A stretch of 6,855 nucleotides of DNA, from the NCBI GenBank assembly GCA_030633645.1, contig DAOVRY010000037.1, positions 1 through 6,855 on the forward strand, written 5' to 3'. Shown in pieces: positions 1 to 6,088 of this stretch; positions within the stretch are counted from its first letter, which is position 1; every line of letters begins with the position of its first letter. Source of the stretch: Pseudomonadota bacterium. Its GTDB lineage: Bacteria > Desulfobacterota > DSM-4660 > Desulfatiglandales > B25-G16. The notes under the pieces are model-generated. The model worked only from the letters and a program-made list of their open reading frames with translations. It did no database searches and was not told the origin of the DNA. The translations under genes and the position numbers were made by a program.

Positions 1-2
1 CT

Positions 3-206
3 ATTACTGTTTTAATAAAAGGCTGGAGATATTCCCAATTATCTTATTCTGCCTCTAAAGTAAATGCAGACGGGGATACTGTTACACCAATAAATTATAA
101 AGCAACAGCAGAAGTACAAGATAGTTTTACCTGGGACGTACCTACAGAACATCAAACAAGCAAAGTTTGGCACAATCACACTCATCCACATGATGATGAA
201 AATGAT
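3..206 (+). other. Non-SecA in-frame segment at the left edge, possible chimeric junction
   Basis: The same frame as secA is open for these 68 codons, whereas the other two forward frames hit stops within the first 60 bases. The segment is therefore probably real coding DNA. The translation (starting [15 protein letters not shown] and ending near [15 protein letters not shown]) is rich in Thr, Ser, Asn and Asp with alternating hydrophobics, as in beta-rich surface or phage structural proteins. It has no resemblance to the helical SecA segment that normally precedes DVEYV. G+C is about 36% by hand count (75 of 207), and it rises to about 50% or more downstream. I do not recognise the family. 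The His-rich run (HNHTHPH) just before the join could bind metal, but that is speculation. Confidence 0.6.
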
Positions 207-1805
207 GTAGAATATGTTACTCAGGACGGAAGGGTAATTATTGTTGATGAGTTCACTGGCCGCCTTATGCCGGGCAGGAGGTACGGTGAGGGATTACACC
301 AGGCCATTGAGGCAAAGGAAGGTGTCAACGTTGCAGAAGAGAATCAAACCTTGGCTACCATTACCTTTCAAAATTACTTCAGGATGTATGAAAAGCTTGC
401 GGGAATGACCGGAACAGCCGATACGGAGGCTCCAGAATTTAAAAAGATCTATGATCTTGACGTACTGGTTATACCAACCCATAAGAAAATGATCAGGCTC
501 GATCATCCAGATGTTATTTACAAAACCGAAAGGGAAAAATTCAAGGCTGCCGTAGAAGAAATTAAGGAATTACATAGGAAAGGTCAGCCCGTATTGGTTG
601 GTACCATATCAATCGAAAAATCAGAGATGTTGAGCAAGATGCTCAAGAGAGAGGGCATCAAGCATCAGGTCCTGAATGCTAAGAATCACGAAGGAGAGGC
701 AGAAATTATTGCCATGGCCGGGCAAAACGGTACTGTCACCATATCTACCAATATGGCTGGAAGGGGTACCGACATAGTATTAGGTGATGGCATTCCAAAG
801 CTGGGTGGTTTGCATATCATGGGCACTGAGAGGCATGAAAGCAGGAGGATTGATAATCAGCTGAGAGGCCGTTCGGGACGTCAGGGAGATCTAGGTTCCT
901 CACGATTTTATCTTTCCTTAGAAGACGACCTCATGAGGATCTTTGGATCTGAGAGGATCGCCTCGGTCATGGATAGGCTGGGAATGGAAGAAGGCCAACC
1001 AATAGAACACCAAATAATTTCCAGGGCCATAGAGGGCGCCCAAAAACGGGTTGAAGGTATCAATTTTAATATCCGAAAGAATCTCCTTGAATATGACGAT
1101 GTCATGAACCAGCAACGAAAGGTAATATATGGCCAGAGGCGAGAAATATTAAAGGGTGATCACCTCAAGGAGACTATTCAGGATATGATCGACGAACTGG
1201 TTGAAACTGCGGTTTTGGAGAACATTGATAGTAATATCTTTCCAGAGGAATGGAACCTGGGACCACTTTTAGAATACACCTACAATGTTTTCGGTTTTGT
1301 ATCCACCTTTTCCAAGGCAGAGATAAAGGACTTAACTCAGGAAAGCCTCATTGAGAGACTAAAGCAGCAGGCCATAGCCACCTATGAGAGGAGAGAGCAA
1401 GAGATCGATCCTCTATCTTTCCTCTTCCTTCAGAAAATTGCCATGTTAAAAGCAGTTGATGACCTCTGGATGGACCATCTCTTGGGCATGGACCAACTCA
1501 AAGAAGGCATAGGACTCAGGGGATACGGTCAGATGGATCCTCTTAAGGAGTATCAGAAAGAGGGTTACAATATGTTTCTCTCAACGGTGGAGAGCATCAA
1601 AGAGAATACTCTCAGAACCCTGTTCAGGACAAGAATAGCACCTCAGGAACAACCTTCGGTTGAGGCCCCGAAAAAGAAAATGGTTTTAAGTCATGGCGGC
1701 AATGGAGGAATATCCCCGACGAGACGGAAGACACCCAAGGTAGGCAGAAATGATCCCTGTCCCTGTGGGAGTGGGAAAAAATATAAGCACTGCTGTGGTA
1801 GATGA
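3..1805 (+). CDS. secA: Protein translocase subunit SecA, C-terminal part, fused in frame to a non-SecA leader (5' partial)
   Basis: SecA is the cytosolic ATPase motor that drives unfolded preproteins through SecYEG. Residues are numbered from nt 3, where the frame enters the window. SecA similarity starts near residue 68 (DVEYV) with [10 protein letters not shown] and [12 protein letters not shown], where the preprotein-binding domain returns to NBD1. It continues through MTGTADTEA, the NBD2 helicase motifs GTISIEKS (200-207), NMAGRGTDI (250-258) and RGRSGRQGD (288-296), the scaffold and wing region ([12 protein letters not shown]), and [16 protein letters not shown]. The tail is a zinc-binding motif with Cys586, Cys588, Cys597 and Cys598, typical of SecA that binds SecB or phospholipid. 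SecA is usually about 840-900 residues, and roughly the first 335 (E. coli numbering), including Walker A, are missing. An internal Met at nt 267 could be miscalled as the start, but the frame is open upstream and SecA similarity precedes it. As drawn, the product could not be a functional ATPase. Confidence 0.9.
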   Translation: MTVLIKGWRYSQLSYSASKVNADGDTVTPINYKATAEVQDSFTWDVPTEHQTSKVWHNHTHPHDDENDVEYVTQDGRVIIVDEFTGRLMPGRRYGEGLHQAIEAKEGVNVAEENQTLATITFQNYFRMYEKLAGMTGTADTEAPEFKKIYDLDVLVIPTHKKMIRLDHPDVIYKTEREKFKAAVEEIKELHRKGQPVLVGTISIEKSEMLSKMLKREGIKHQVLNAKNHEGEAEIIAMAGQNGTVTISTNMAGRGTDIVLGDGIPKLGGLHIMGTERHESRRIDNQLRGRSGRQGDLGSSRFYLSLEDDLMRIFGSERIASVMDRLGMEEGQPIEHQIISRAIEGAQKRVEGINFNIRKNLLEYDDVMNQQRKVIYGQRREILKGDHLKETIQDMIDELVETAVLENIDSNIFPEEWNLGPLLEYTYNVFGFVSTFSKAEIKDLTQESLIERLKQQAIATYERREQEIDPLSFLFLQKIAMLKAVDDLWMDHLLGMDQLKEGIGLRGYGQMDPLKEYQKEGYNMFLSTVESIKENTLRTLFRTRIAPQEQPSVEAPKKKMVLSHGGNGGISPTRRKTPKVGRNDPCPCGSGKKYKHCCGR

Positions 1806-2998
1806 AAAAAGATGCTAAGTATTCGGTTCCCGGCTTTCTCGCCTCCGCCGTTTCTGCAGGTTTAAAGAAAAAAGGCGTGTTGGATCTTTCCCTGATCTTT
1901 TCCCAAAAGCAAGCAGTGGCAGCCGGGATATTCACAACGAATAAGGTTAAAGCTGCGCCCGTTTTACTGAGTCAGGGTAGGATAAAGAGAGGTCTTATCA
2001 AAGCGGTCATTGCTAACACCGGGTATGCCAACGCGTGCACCGGAGAGCAAGGATTAAATGATGCCATCCAAACAGCCGATATAGTCTCCCAGGGATTACA
2101 GATTGATCCAGAAGACGTGCTTGTTGCCTCAACAGGGGTTATCGGCGCCTATCTCCCTTTTGACCGGGTCAAAAGAGCCATTCCCAAACTCATCAAGAAT
2201 TTGTCTTCCCATGGATTTCGATCAGTCGCAGAGGCCTTAATGACCACTGATTCATTTCCAAAGATAAGCTACTTTGAAGGCGCTGCCGGGGGGACCTCAT
2301 TTCACCTATTGGGACTAGCTAAAGGGGCTGGCATGATAATGCCAAATATGGCGACCATGCTCTCGTTTCTCGTTACCGACATCAGTATTGACTACCAAAC
2401 CCTATGGCCCCTTTTTCGTTCAGCTGCTGAGTCCACCTTCAACCGAATCACAGTGGACGGAGAAACCAGCACCAATGATATGGTTCTGATTATGGCTAAT
2501 GGTGTTGCCAAAAACAAAAGGTTAGATGGGAAAGACACACAGCAATTTGAGAGGGGCCTAACCCATGTCATGGGGGAGTTGGCCTACATGATTGCTCGGG
2601 ACGGTGAGGGTGCCACCAAGGCAGTCATCGTTGAGGTGCGTGGGGGCGCAACAAAAAATGATGCACATACAGCCGCCAGGGCAGTTGCCAACTCTAATCT
2701 TGTAAAAACGGCTATCTTTGGCGGGGATCCGAATTGGGGAAGAATTATGGCCGCGCTTGGTAGATCTGGGGTAGCAATGGATGAGAAAAAGGTCGAGATC
2801 TGGATAAATGGAACCAAGATAGTTGACAGCGGTCTTATGATCAGTGAAAAAAAAGAAAAAGAGGCAGCTGAAAAAATGAAAAAAAAGGATCAGATCACCA
2901 TAGCCATCCACCTTAACCAGGGAAAATATACTGACAGGATGCTAACCTGCGACCTGACCTATGATTACATTAGGATCAATGCTGACTACAGGACCTGA
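1802..2998 (+). CDS. argJ: Arginine biosynthesis bifunctional protein ArgJ (ornithine acetyltransferase / N-acetylglutamate synthase)
   Basis: ArgJ transfers the acetyl group from N-acetylornithine to glutamate, which recycles acetyl in the cyclic arginine pathway. Many versions also make N-acetylglutamate from acetyl-CoA. The 398-residue length is normal for the family and the protein looks complete. The self-cleavage and nucleophile site is [14 protein letters not shown], with the predicted cut between Ala184 and Thr185, giving alpha and beta chains with Thr185 as the N-terminal nucleophile. The oxyanion-hole pair Thr111-Gly112 (ASTGVIG) is present, as are [25 protein letters not shown] and GGDPNWGR. 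The C-terminus ([16 protein letters not shown]) is the canonical ending that closes the active site. The ATG overlaps the secA TGA as ATGA and has no good Shine-Dalgarno of its own, so translational coupling is likely. Whether it is bifunctional or only an ornithine acetyltransferase cannot be told from sequence. A lysine-rich stretch at residues 350-362 is a surface feature of no known meaning. Confidence 0.96.
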   Translation: MKKDAKYSVPGFLASAVSAGLKKKGVLDLSLIFSQKQAVAAGIFTTNKVKAAPVLLSQGRIKRGLIKAVIANTGYANACTGEQGLNDAIQTADIVSQGLQIDPEDVLVASTGVIGAYLPFDRVKRAIPKLIKNLSSHGFRSVAEALMTTDSFPKISYFEGAAGGTSFHLLGLAKGAGMIMPNMATMLSFLVTDISIDYQTLWPLFRSAAESTFNRITVDGETSTNDMVLIMANGVAKNKRLDGKDTQQFERGLTHVMGELAYMIARDGEGATKAVIVEVRGGATKNDAHTAARAVANSNLVKTAIFGGDPNWGRIMAALGRSGVAMDEKKVEIWINGTKIVDSGLMISEKKEKEAAEKMKKKDQITIAIHLNQGKYTDRMLTCDLTYDYIRINADYRT

Positions 2999-3028
2999 GG
3001 AATTGTTGTCCCGTTTTTTGAAAACCGT

Positions 3029-4000
3029 ATGATAAATAGTCAAAAGACAACGTTAGTTACCGGAGCGGCTGGTTTTATTGGTTTCCACGTGGCCAAATCA
3101 CTCCTTGAAAAGGGTGAGAGGATAATCGGAATAGACAACCTCAACCCTTACTATGATGTTTCCCTCAAAAAAGACAGGCTAGAACAGATAAAGTCGGATC
3201 CCCGTTTCACCTTCTACCATGAGGATATCAAAAATATCGATGCCCTCAAACGGATTTTTTCTGGGCACCACATAGACAGGATCTGCAACCTAGCCGCTCA
3301 AGCCGGCGTACGATACTCGATCCAAAATCCCTTCGCCTACGAAGAGAGTAATCTGAAAGGCTTTTTGAATCTCTTGGAAATGGCACGGGAATTCCCGGTA
3401 GAGAATTTCGTTTTTGCCTCGTCATCGTCTGTCTATGGCAATAATAAAAAGCTGCCCTTTAGTATTGAAGACAATGTAGACACACCGATCTCCCTCTATG
3501 CAGCGACAAAAAAAGCTAACGAGTTGATGGCCCATGCTTACAGCCATCTCTTTGAGATTCCCTTGACCGGGCTCCGGTATTTCACGGTTTATGGGCCTTG
3601 GGGAAGGCCTGATATGGCGCTTTTCCTTTTCACAAAAGCCATTCTGGCTGGAAGATCAATAGATATTTATAATTTTGGAAAAATGAAAAGGGATTTTACC
3701 TACATAGATGATATTGTGGATGGAACCATCTCCGCCCTGAACAGACCCTTTAGATATAAAATATTCAACCTTGGCAATTCAAAGACTGTAGAATTAATGG
3801 AACTCATTAGGATTATCGAGGAGGAATTGGGCGTAGAAGCTAAAAAAAACTTCCTCCCCCTTCAGCCTGGCGATGTACCTGAAACCTATGCCGATATAGA
3901 AAGCACAGCGAAGTTCTTGGGCTTTAAGCCCAAAACATCAATTAGAGTAGGTATCAGAAAATTTCTCACTTGGTATCGGGGTTATTATGGGATAAAATAA
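3029..4000 (+). CDS. NAD-dependent sugar-nucleotide epimerase, UDP-glucuronate 4-epimerase type
   Basis: This is an extended short-chain dehydrogenase/reductase that most likely interconverts UDP-glucuronate and UDP-galacturonate for capsule, LPS or other polysaccharide. The Rossmann NAD-binding motif is TGAAGFIG (residues 11-18), followed by the acidic ribose-binding Asp in GIDNLNPYYD. The catalytic residues are the Ser cluster in FASSSSVYG (129-137) and Tyr157-x3-Lys161 (YAATK). The stretch RYFTVYGPWGRPDMA (183-197), then MKRDFTYIDDIVDG (219-232) and QPGDVPETYADI (279-290), is the signature that sets bacterial UDP-glucuronate 4-epimerases apart from GalE. The length of 323 residues is usual for soluble forms, which lack the plant membrane anchor. 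It lies 30 bases after argJ. No Shine-Dalgarno is visible in the 20 bases before the ATG, and no ATG, GTG or TTG lies in frame between the ATG and the upstream stop, so this start is the best available. Substrate preference remains inferred. Confidence 0.92.
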   Translation: MINSQKTTLVTGAAGFIGFHVAKSLLEKGERIIGIDNLNPYYDVSLKKDRLEQIKSDPRFTFYHEDIKNIDALKRIFSGHHIDRICNLAAQAGVRYSIQNPFAYEESNLKGFLNLLEMAREFPVENFVFASSSSVYGNNKKLPFSIEDNVDTPISLYAATKKANELMAHAYSHLFEIPLTGLRYFTVYGPWGRPDMALFLFTKAILAGRSIDIYNFGKMKRDFTYIDDIVDGTISALNRPFRYKIFNLGNSKTVELMELIRIIEEELGVEAKKNFLPLQPGDVPETYADIESTAKFLGFKPKTSIRVGIRKFLTWYRGYYGIK

Positions 4001-4066
4001 TTTGGTATCGTTCAAAAGTGTTGCCATGAAGCATAGTGAGCAGTCGTTCACATTCTAAAGGAGGTC

Positions 4067-4180
4067 ATGGCTGTTTTTGAAAGGCGATATCTCAAAAAAA
4101 ATTCCACTGGGTCTTGCAGTGGTCACATATGTGGGGTTTACACTGTGGAAGCCCTGGGAGTCTTTACCTGGTTCATCTAA
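4067..4180 (+). CDS. Possible 37-residue ORF behind a strong Shine-Dalgarno; doubtful or remnant
   Basis: AAAGGAGG (4057-4064) is a near-perfect Shine-Dalgarno, yet it sits only two bases before ATG 4067, closer than normal. The frame gives 37 residues (beginning MAVFERRYLKKNSTG) and ends at a TAA that is the first triplet of the right arm of the inverted repeat. A second frame from TTG 4077 to TGA 4208 has better spacing from the Shine-Dalgarno than the ATG, though at 12 bases it is long. It reads KKIPLGLAVVTYVGF, a short hydrophobic stretch. Neither product is recognised. The most likely reading is the 5' end of a gene that has been destroyed, or chance. Confidence 0.2.
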   Translation: MAVFERRYLKKNSTGSCSGHICGVYTVEALGVFTWFI

Positions 4181-4199
4181 ACCCCACATATTTGACCAC
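4119..4199. repeat. Imperfect 22-nt inverted repeat around a 37-nt loop
   Basis: Arms 4119-4140 and 4178-4199 are reverse complements at 21 of 22 positions; the single mismatch is the eighth base from the outer end. The left arm itself contains the perfect palindrome CACATATGTG (4124-4133). Pairing stops abruptly at both outer ends and at the loop. There is no T run after it, so it is not a standard terminator. Such arms could be the ends of a miniature transposable element or a collapsed insertion sequence, or a regulatory hairpin in the epimerase 3' region. I see no flanking target-site duplication. Confidence 0.75.
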
Positions 4200-4426
4200 A
4201 TCCCTTGAACCTTATAGATAGCGCCTTGAGAAAATTGGCATGGCCGGATAGAGGTAATTATGTAGATGTCCTCTAACCAATATACCATTGAGTAAACACT
4301 TTTGAACAATACCAATAATTTAATGATCATTTGCTTAAGGAGATACTATCCCACATTCATTTCTTACTTCCAGAGCACCGTTTGTTCCTATAGATAATAA
4401 ACGAATTCAGCGTCCTATTTCGATTT

Positions 4427-4443
4427 TCACGAGAATCCCGTGA
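4427..4443. repeat. Short hairpin TCACG-7 nt-CGTGA
   Basis: A 5-bp perfect stem (4427-4431 with 4439-4443) encloses a seven-base loop, within a relatively GC-rich patch in otherwise AT-rich intergenic DNA. It is not followed by a T run. It could be an operator or part of a dispersed repeat, and on its own it is short enough to be chance. Confidence 0.3.
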
Positions 4444-4543
4444 TAGTAATGCTGACCAAAATCCTTCGAGAGCCGCGAAACACCATCGGATTAAGCCGAA
4501 ATACAGGAAACTTTTTATCTTTTGTTTATTTTCAATCATTCAA

Positions 4544-4572
4544 TTGACTTTTTGAGAAAAAGGTAGTAAAAA
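4544..4572 (+). promoter_or_regulatory. Possible sigma70-type promoter upstream of the small membrane protein
   Basis: TTGACT (4544-4549) matches the -35 consensus at five of six bases. It is followed after 17 bases by TAAAAA (4567-4572), which matches -10 at four of six. It lies about 155 bases before the GTG at 4727 and would be the nearest candidate promoter for that gene. The local sequence is A/T-rich, so chance matches are common. Confidence 0.25.
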
Positions 4573-4600
4573 AACCGGAATTTGTCTAAAATCCAGTATT

Positions 4601-4616
4601 GCGTATTTTTCTACGC
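4601..4616. repeat. Short hairpin GCGTA-6 nt-TACGC
   Basis: GCGTA (4601-4605) pairs perfectly with TACGC (4612-4616) around a TTTTTC loop. It lies about 110 bases before the small membrane protein gene, and downstream of the candidate promoter, so it would be within the leader RNA. The T run is in the loop and not after the stem, so it is not a terminator. Confidence 0.35.
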
Positions 4617-4726
4617 GTGCTATAAAGAAAAGCCAAAACGTGTGCATCGTAAAGGTACGGCGAAATCTTACTGATTTAGAGTTATATGATTCCTATCTCG
4701 GTGAAACAGATCAAGTGAAGTAAGAA

Positions 4727-5083
4727 GTGGGAAAAACAGCCAGAATAATTGTTGTGGTAGTGATAAGCCTCCTTCTTATCGCATTCTTCCTGAGCATTTA
4801 TATAACGGTTGATGAAAAAATGCCTGATAATGCGGTAGTTGTGGTAACTTTGGAAGACAAACACTACCATTCTATTCACTTTGATTACTCAGTCATTGCT
4901 GGTAAAACAGCCAAAACCATGCTCCTGTCTGAGGCTCGGGCAAAAGGTTTCATACCAGACCAGCTTTCCATCGATTTGGGTTACTTTAGGGGCAACACGC
5001 TCTTTCTTTACCAGTACATCCTCTCAAAGTTTGGTTTACGGTACAATAGCCGATGGGATAAAGACGGGAATTGGCTTTGGTAA
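4727..5083 (+). CDS. Small hypothetical protein with one N-terminal membrane segment
   Basis: The family is not recognised. The 118-residue product has a short basic N-terminus (MGKTAR), then a hydrophobic helix over about residues 6-28 (IIVVVVISLLLIAFFLSIYI). This is most likely a signal anchor that leaves the rest outside the cytoplasm; no signal peptidase or lipobox site is evident. The soluble part reads like a folded domain: a beta strand (NAVVVVTLEDKHYHSIHFD), a Lys/Thr-rich turn (GKTAKTM), amphipathic helices, and an aromatic C-terminus (SRWDKDGNWLW). There is no cysteine. The GTG start is the only one in frame after the stop at 4721, apart from an internal ATG (residue 32) that would delete the membrane segment. 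The Shine-Dalgarno is weak. It stands 217 bases before the PP2C gene on the same strand, so a shared role in signalling is possible but unproven. Confidence 0.72.
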   Translation: MGKTARIIVVVVISLLLIAFFLSIYITVDEKMPDNAVVVVTLEDKHYHSIHFDYSVIAGKTAKTMLLSEARAKGFIPDQLSIDLGYFRGNTLFLYQYILSKFGLRYNSRWDKDGNWLW

Positions 5084-5200
5084 GAAGCACGAGGTCCCAT
5101 CCTTTCCACAACAATCCCCCCGCGCACCCCTCACAGCCAATCTCTGATCAGGAAACCGAGCATCTCCAAGAACTCCACAGTCCTCTGGCAAGATAACCTC

Positions 5201-5230
5201 TTGACTTACTGCCCATTTTTTAGGTAAATT
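5201..5230 (+). promoter_or_regulatory. Possible sigma70-type promoter for the PP2C-FHA pair
   Basis: TTGACT (5201-5206) is five of six to the -35 consensus. After 18 bases TAAATT (5225-5230) is four of six to -10. Transcription would begin near 5237, just before a perfect stem-loop and about 65 bases ahead of the phosphatase ATG. The position is sensible for the signalling operon, but the match is only moderate. Confidence 0.3.
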
Positions 5231-5242
5231 CTCAATAATCTC

Positions 5243-5259
5243 TTTTGGTGCAACCAAAA
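5243..5259. promoter_or_regulatory. Perfect 7-bp inverted repeat (operator or 5' leader hairpin)
   Basis: TTTTGGT (5243-5249) and ACCAAAA (5253-5259) are exact reverse complements around GCA. The repeat lies 42 bases before the PP2C start and directly after the candidate promoter. It could be a repressor-binding site or a hairpin at the 5' end of the mRNA that affects stability. It is followed by only a single T, so termination is unlikely. Confidence 0.35.
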
Positions 5260-5283
5260 TAGCCCGTACCAGCAACAAGAATC

Positions 5284-5291
5284 AAGGTGAG
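5284..5291 (+). promoter_or_regulatory. Ribosome binding site of the PP2C phosphatase
   Basis: AAGGTGAG matches the anti-Shine-Dalgarno at seven of eight positions (AAGGAGGT-type with one change) and ends nine bases before ATG 5301. It fixes the start of the phosphatase gene. Confidence 0.7.
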
Positions 5292-5300
5292 CTAGTTCGT

Positions 5301-6068
5301 ATGCAATTTACATTTTTTGGAACCTCCGATACCGGCCAGCACCGCAAAAACAACGAAGATAGCTATCTTTGTAACCCAAAAGAAAAGCTTTTTTTGGTAG
5401 CAGATGGAATGGGGGGTCAAGCCTCAGGTGAAATAGCCAGTAAGATGGCAGTGCAGAGTGCGGAAGACTTTGTCGTTCGTTCCCGGGCGGAAGACATCAC
5501 CTGGCCTATACCGTATAGAAAAGGACTGAGCTTGGAGCAAAACCGTCTGCTTGCTGCTGCTGCCCATGCCAACGACAAAATACGCAATCTCGCCAAGGAG
5601 AAGCCTTCAATGGAAGGGATGGGAACGACCCTTGTTGGAGCAATCGTTGAAGGAGATCGTCTAGCTGTTGTAAATATAGGAGACAGCCGCTTATACAGGA
5701 TCCGTGATGGACAGATACAGCAAATTACCCAGGATCACAACCTGGCATGGGAACAGGAACGGATGGGGCTTTTGACCAAGGAAGAGGCCTGTCAGCACCC
5801 CCAGAGGCATATTCTCACGAGTGCCCTCGGTATAGAACTTATTGAAAACATTAGAATTGATCTCTCCCGCGTCGATATACGCGAAAAAGATCTATTCCTG
5901 ATGTGTTCCGATGGATTAAATGATATGTTGAGCGATGAGGAAATAGTAGAAAAAATTACTTCCCCTAAAAGGAAATCACTCGAACAGATAGGACTTTCCT
6001 TGATCCAAGAAGCTAATCGGGCTGGCGGGAGAGATAATATAACAGTGGTTCTGCTGTCTTTTCAGTAA
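5301..6068 (+). CDS. PP2C-family serine/threonine protein phosphatase
   Basis: This is a metal-dependent (Mn/Mg) cytosolic phosphatase that removes phosphate from Ser/Thr of proteins, usually reversing a Hanks-type kinase. At 255 residues it is a single catalytic domain of the short bacterial PrpC/Stp/PppA type, with no membrane segment. All core motifs are present: SDTGQHRKNNED (residues 9-20, with phosphate-binding Arg15 and metal-related Glu19 and Asp20), VADGMGG with Asp35-Gly36, GMGTTLV (106-112), NIGDSRLYR (125-133), the DHN motif at 145-147, CSDGLND with metal ligand Asp204, and GGRDNITVVL with Asp245 and Asn246. It is therefore expected to be active. An FHA protein begins 20 bases downstream, a pairing typical of phosphothreonine signalling. 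No kinase gene is in the window. A type VI secretion PppA role is one possibility, but nothing here supports it. Confidence 0.95.
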   Translation: MQFTFFGTSDTGQHRKNNEDSYLCNPKEKLFLVADGMGGQASGEIASKMAVQSAEDFVVRSRAEDITWPIPYRKGLSLEQNRLLAAAAHANDKIRNLAKEKPSMEGMGTTLVGAIVEGDRLAVVNIGDSRLYRIRDGQIQQITQDHNLAWEQERMGLLTKEEACQHPQRHILTSALGIELIENIRIDLSRVDIREKDLFLMCSDGLNDMLSDEEIVEKITSPKRKSLEQIGLSLIQEANRAGGRDNITVVLLSFQ

Positions 6069-6088
6069 ACAAACGTGGAAAAGAGATA

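Larger units (their letters stand above)
4001..4726. other. 726-base intergenic stretch without a convincing gene; repeat and relic region
   Basis: No reading frame here has credible protein-like character plus a supported start on either strand. The stretch holds a long imperfect inverted repeat (4119-4199), a strong Shine-Dalgarno before a 37-codon frame (4057-4180), two short hairpins (4427-4443 and 4601-4616) and a weak sigma70-like promoter (4544-4572). No intrinsic terminator (GC stem followed by a T run) is visible after the epimerase. The pattern fits an old insertion or a decayed gene between two transcription units, but no transposase motif is readable. Confidence 0.6.

Noticed and set aside
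165..195. Intein-like C-terminal signature (VWHN) just before the SecA part
   Set aside because: Inteins end in His-Asn followed by Cys, Ser or Thr; here His follows. The upstream residues lack the intein C-terminal block and splice-domain motifs, and the SecA sequence does not resume directly after HN.
294..506. 70-codon minus-strand frame inside secA
   Set aside because: It is the shadow of a strongly conserved secA reading frame, with no independent start signal or family resemblance.
908..1115. Two overlapping minus-strand frames of 65 codons inside secA
   Set aside because: They lie opposite the conserved SecA helicase and scaffold region; neither looks like a protein or has a ribosome binding site.
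2558..2911. 117-codon minus-strand frame opposite argJ
   Set aside because: The translation is dominated by runs of Phe from the Lys-rich argJ stretch; argJ is complete and conserved on the other strand.
3029..4000. GalE (UDP-glucose 4-epimerase) as the epimerase identity
   Set aside because: The YFTVYGPWGRPDMA and MKRDFTYIDDIVDG motifs are characteristic of UDP-glucuronate 4-epimerases and are not found in GalE.
4055..4330. 91-codon minus-strand frame across the inverted repeat
   Set aside because: It spans both repeat arms, has no ribosome binding site, and its translation resembles no family I know; the open frame looks accidental.
4357..4539. 60-codon minus-strand frame in the intergenic region
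   Set aside because: Composition is unconvincing, no start signal is visible, and it covers the short palindrome; treated as noncoding.
4001..4726. tRNA, riboswitch or CRISPR array in the long intergenic stretch
   Set aside because: No cloverleaf, no T-loop-like GGTTCRA context and no regularly spaced repeats were found by eye; the only strong structure is a single inverted repeat.
4881..5147. 88-codon plus-strand frame overlapping the small membrane protein
   Set aside because: It overlaps most of the better-supported frame at 4727, lacks a hydrophobic core or a good start, and is rich in Ser/Pro typical of shifted frames.
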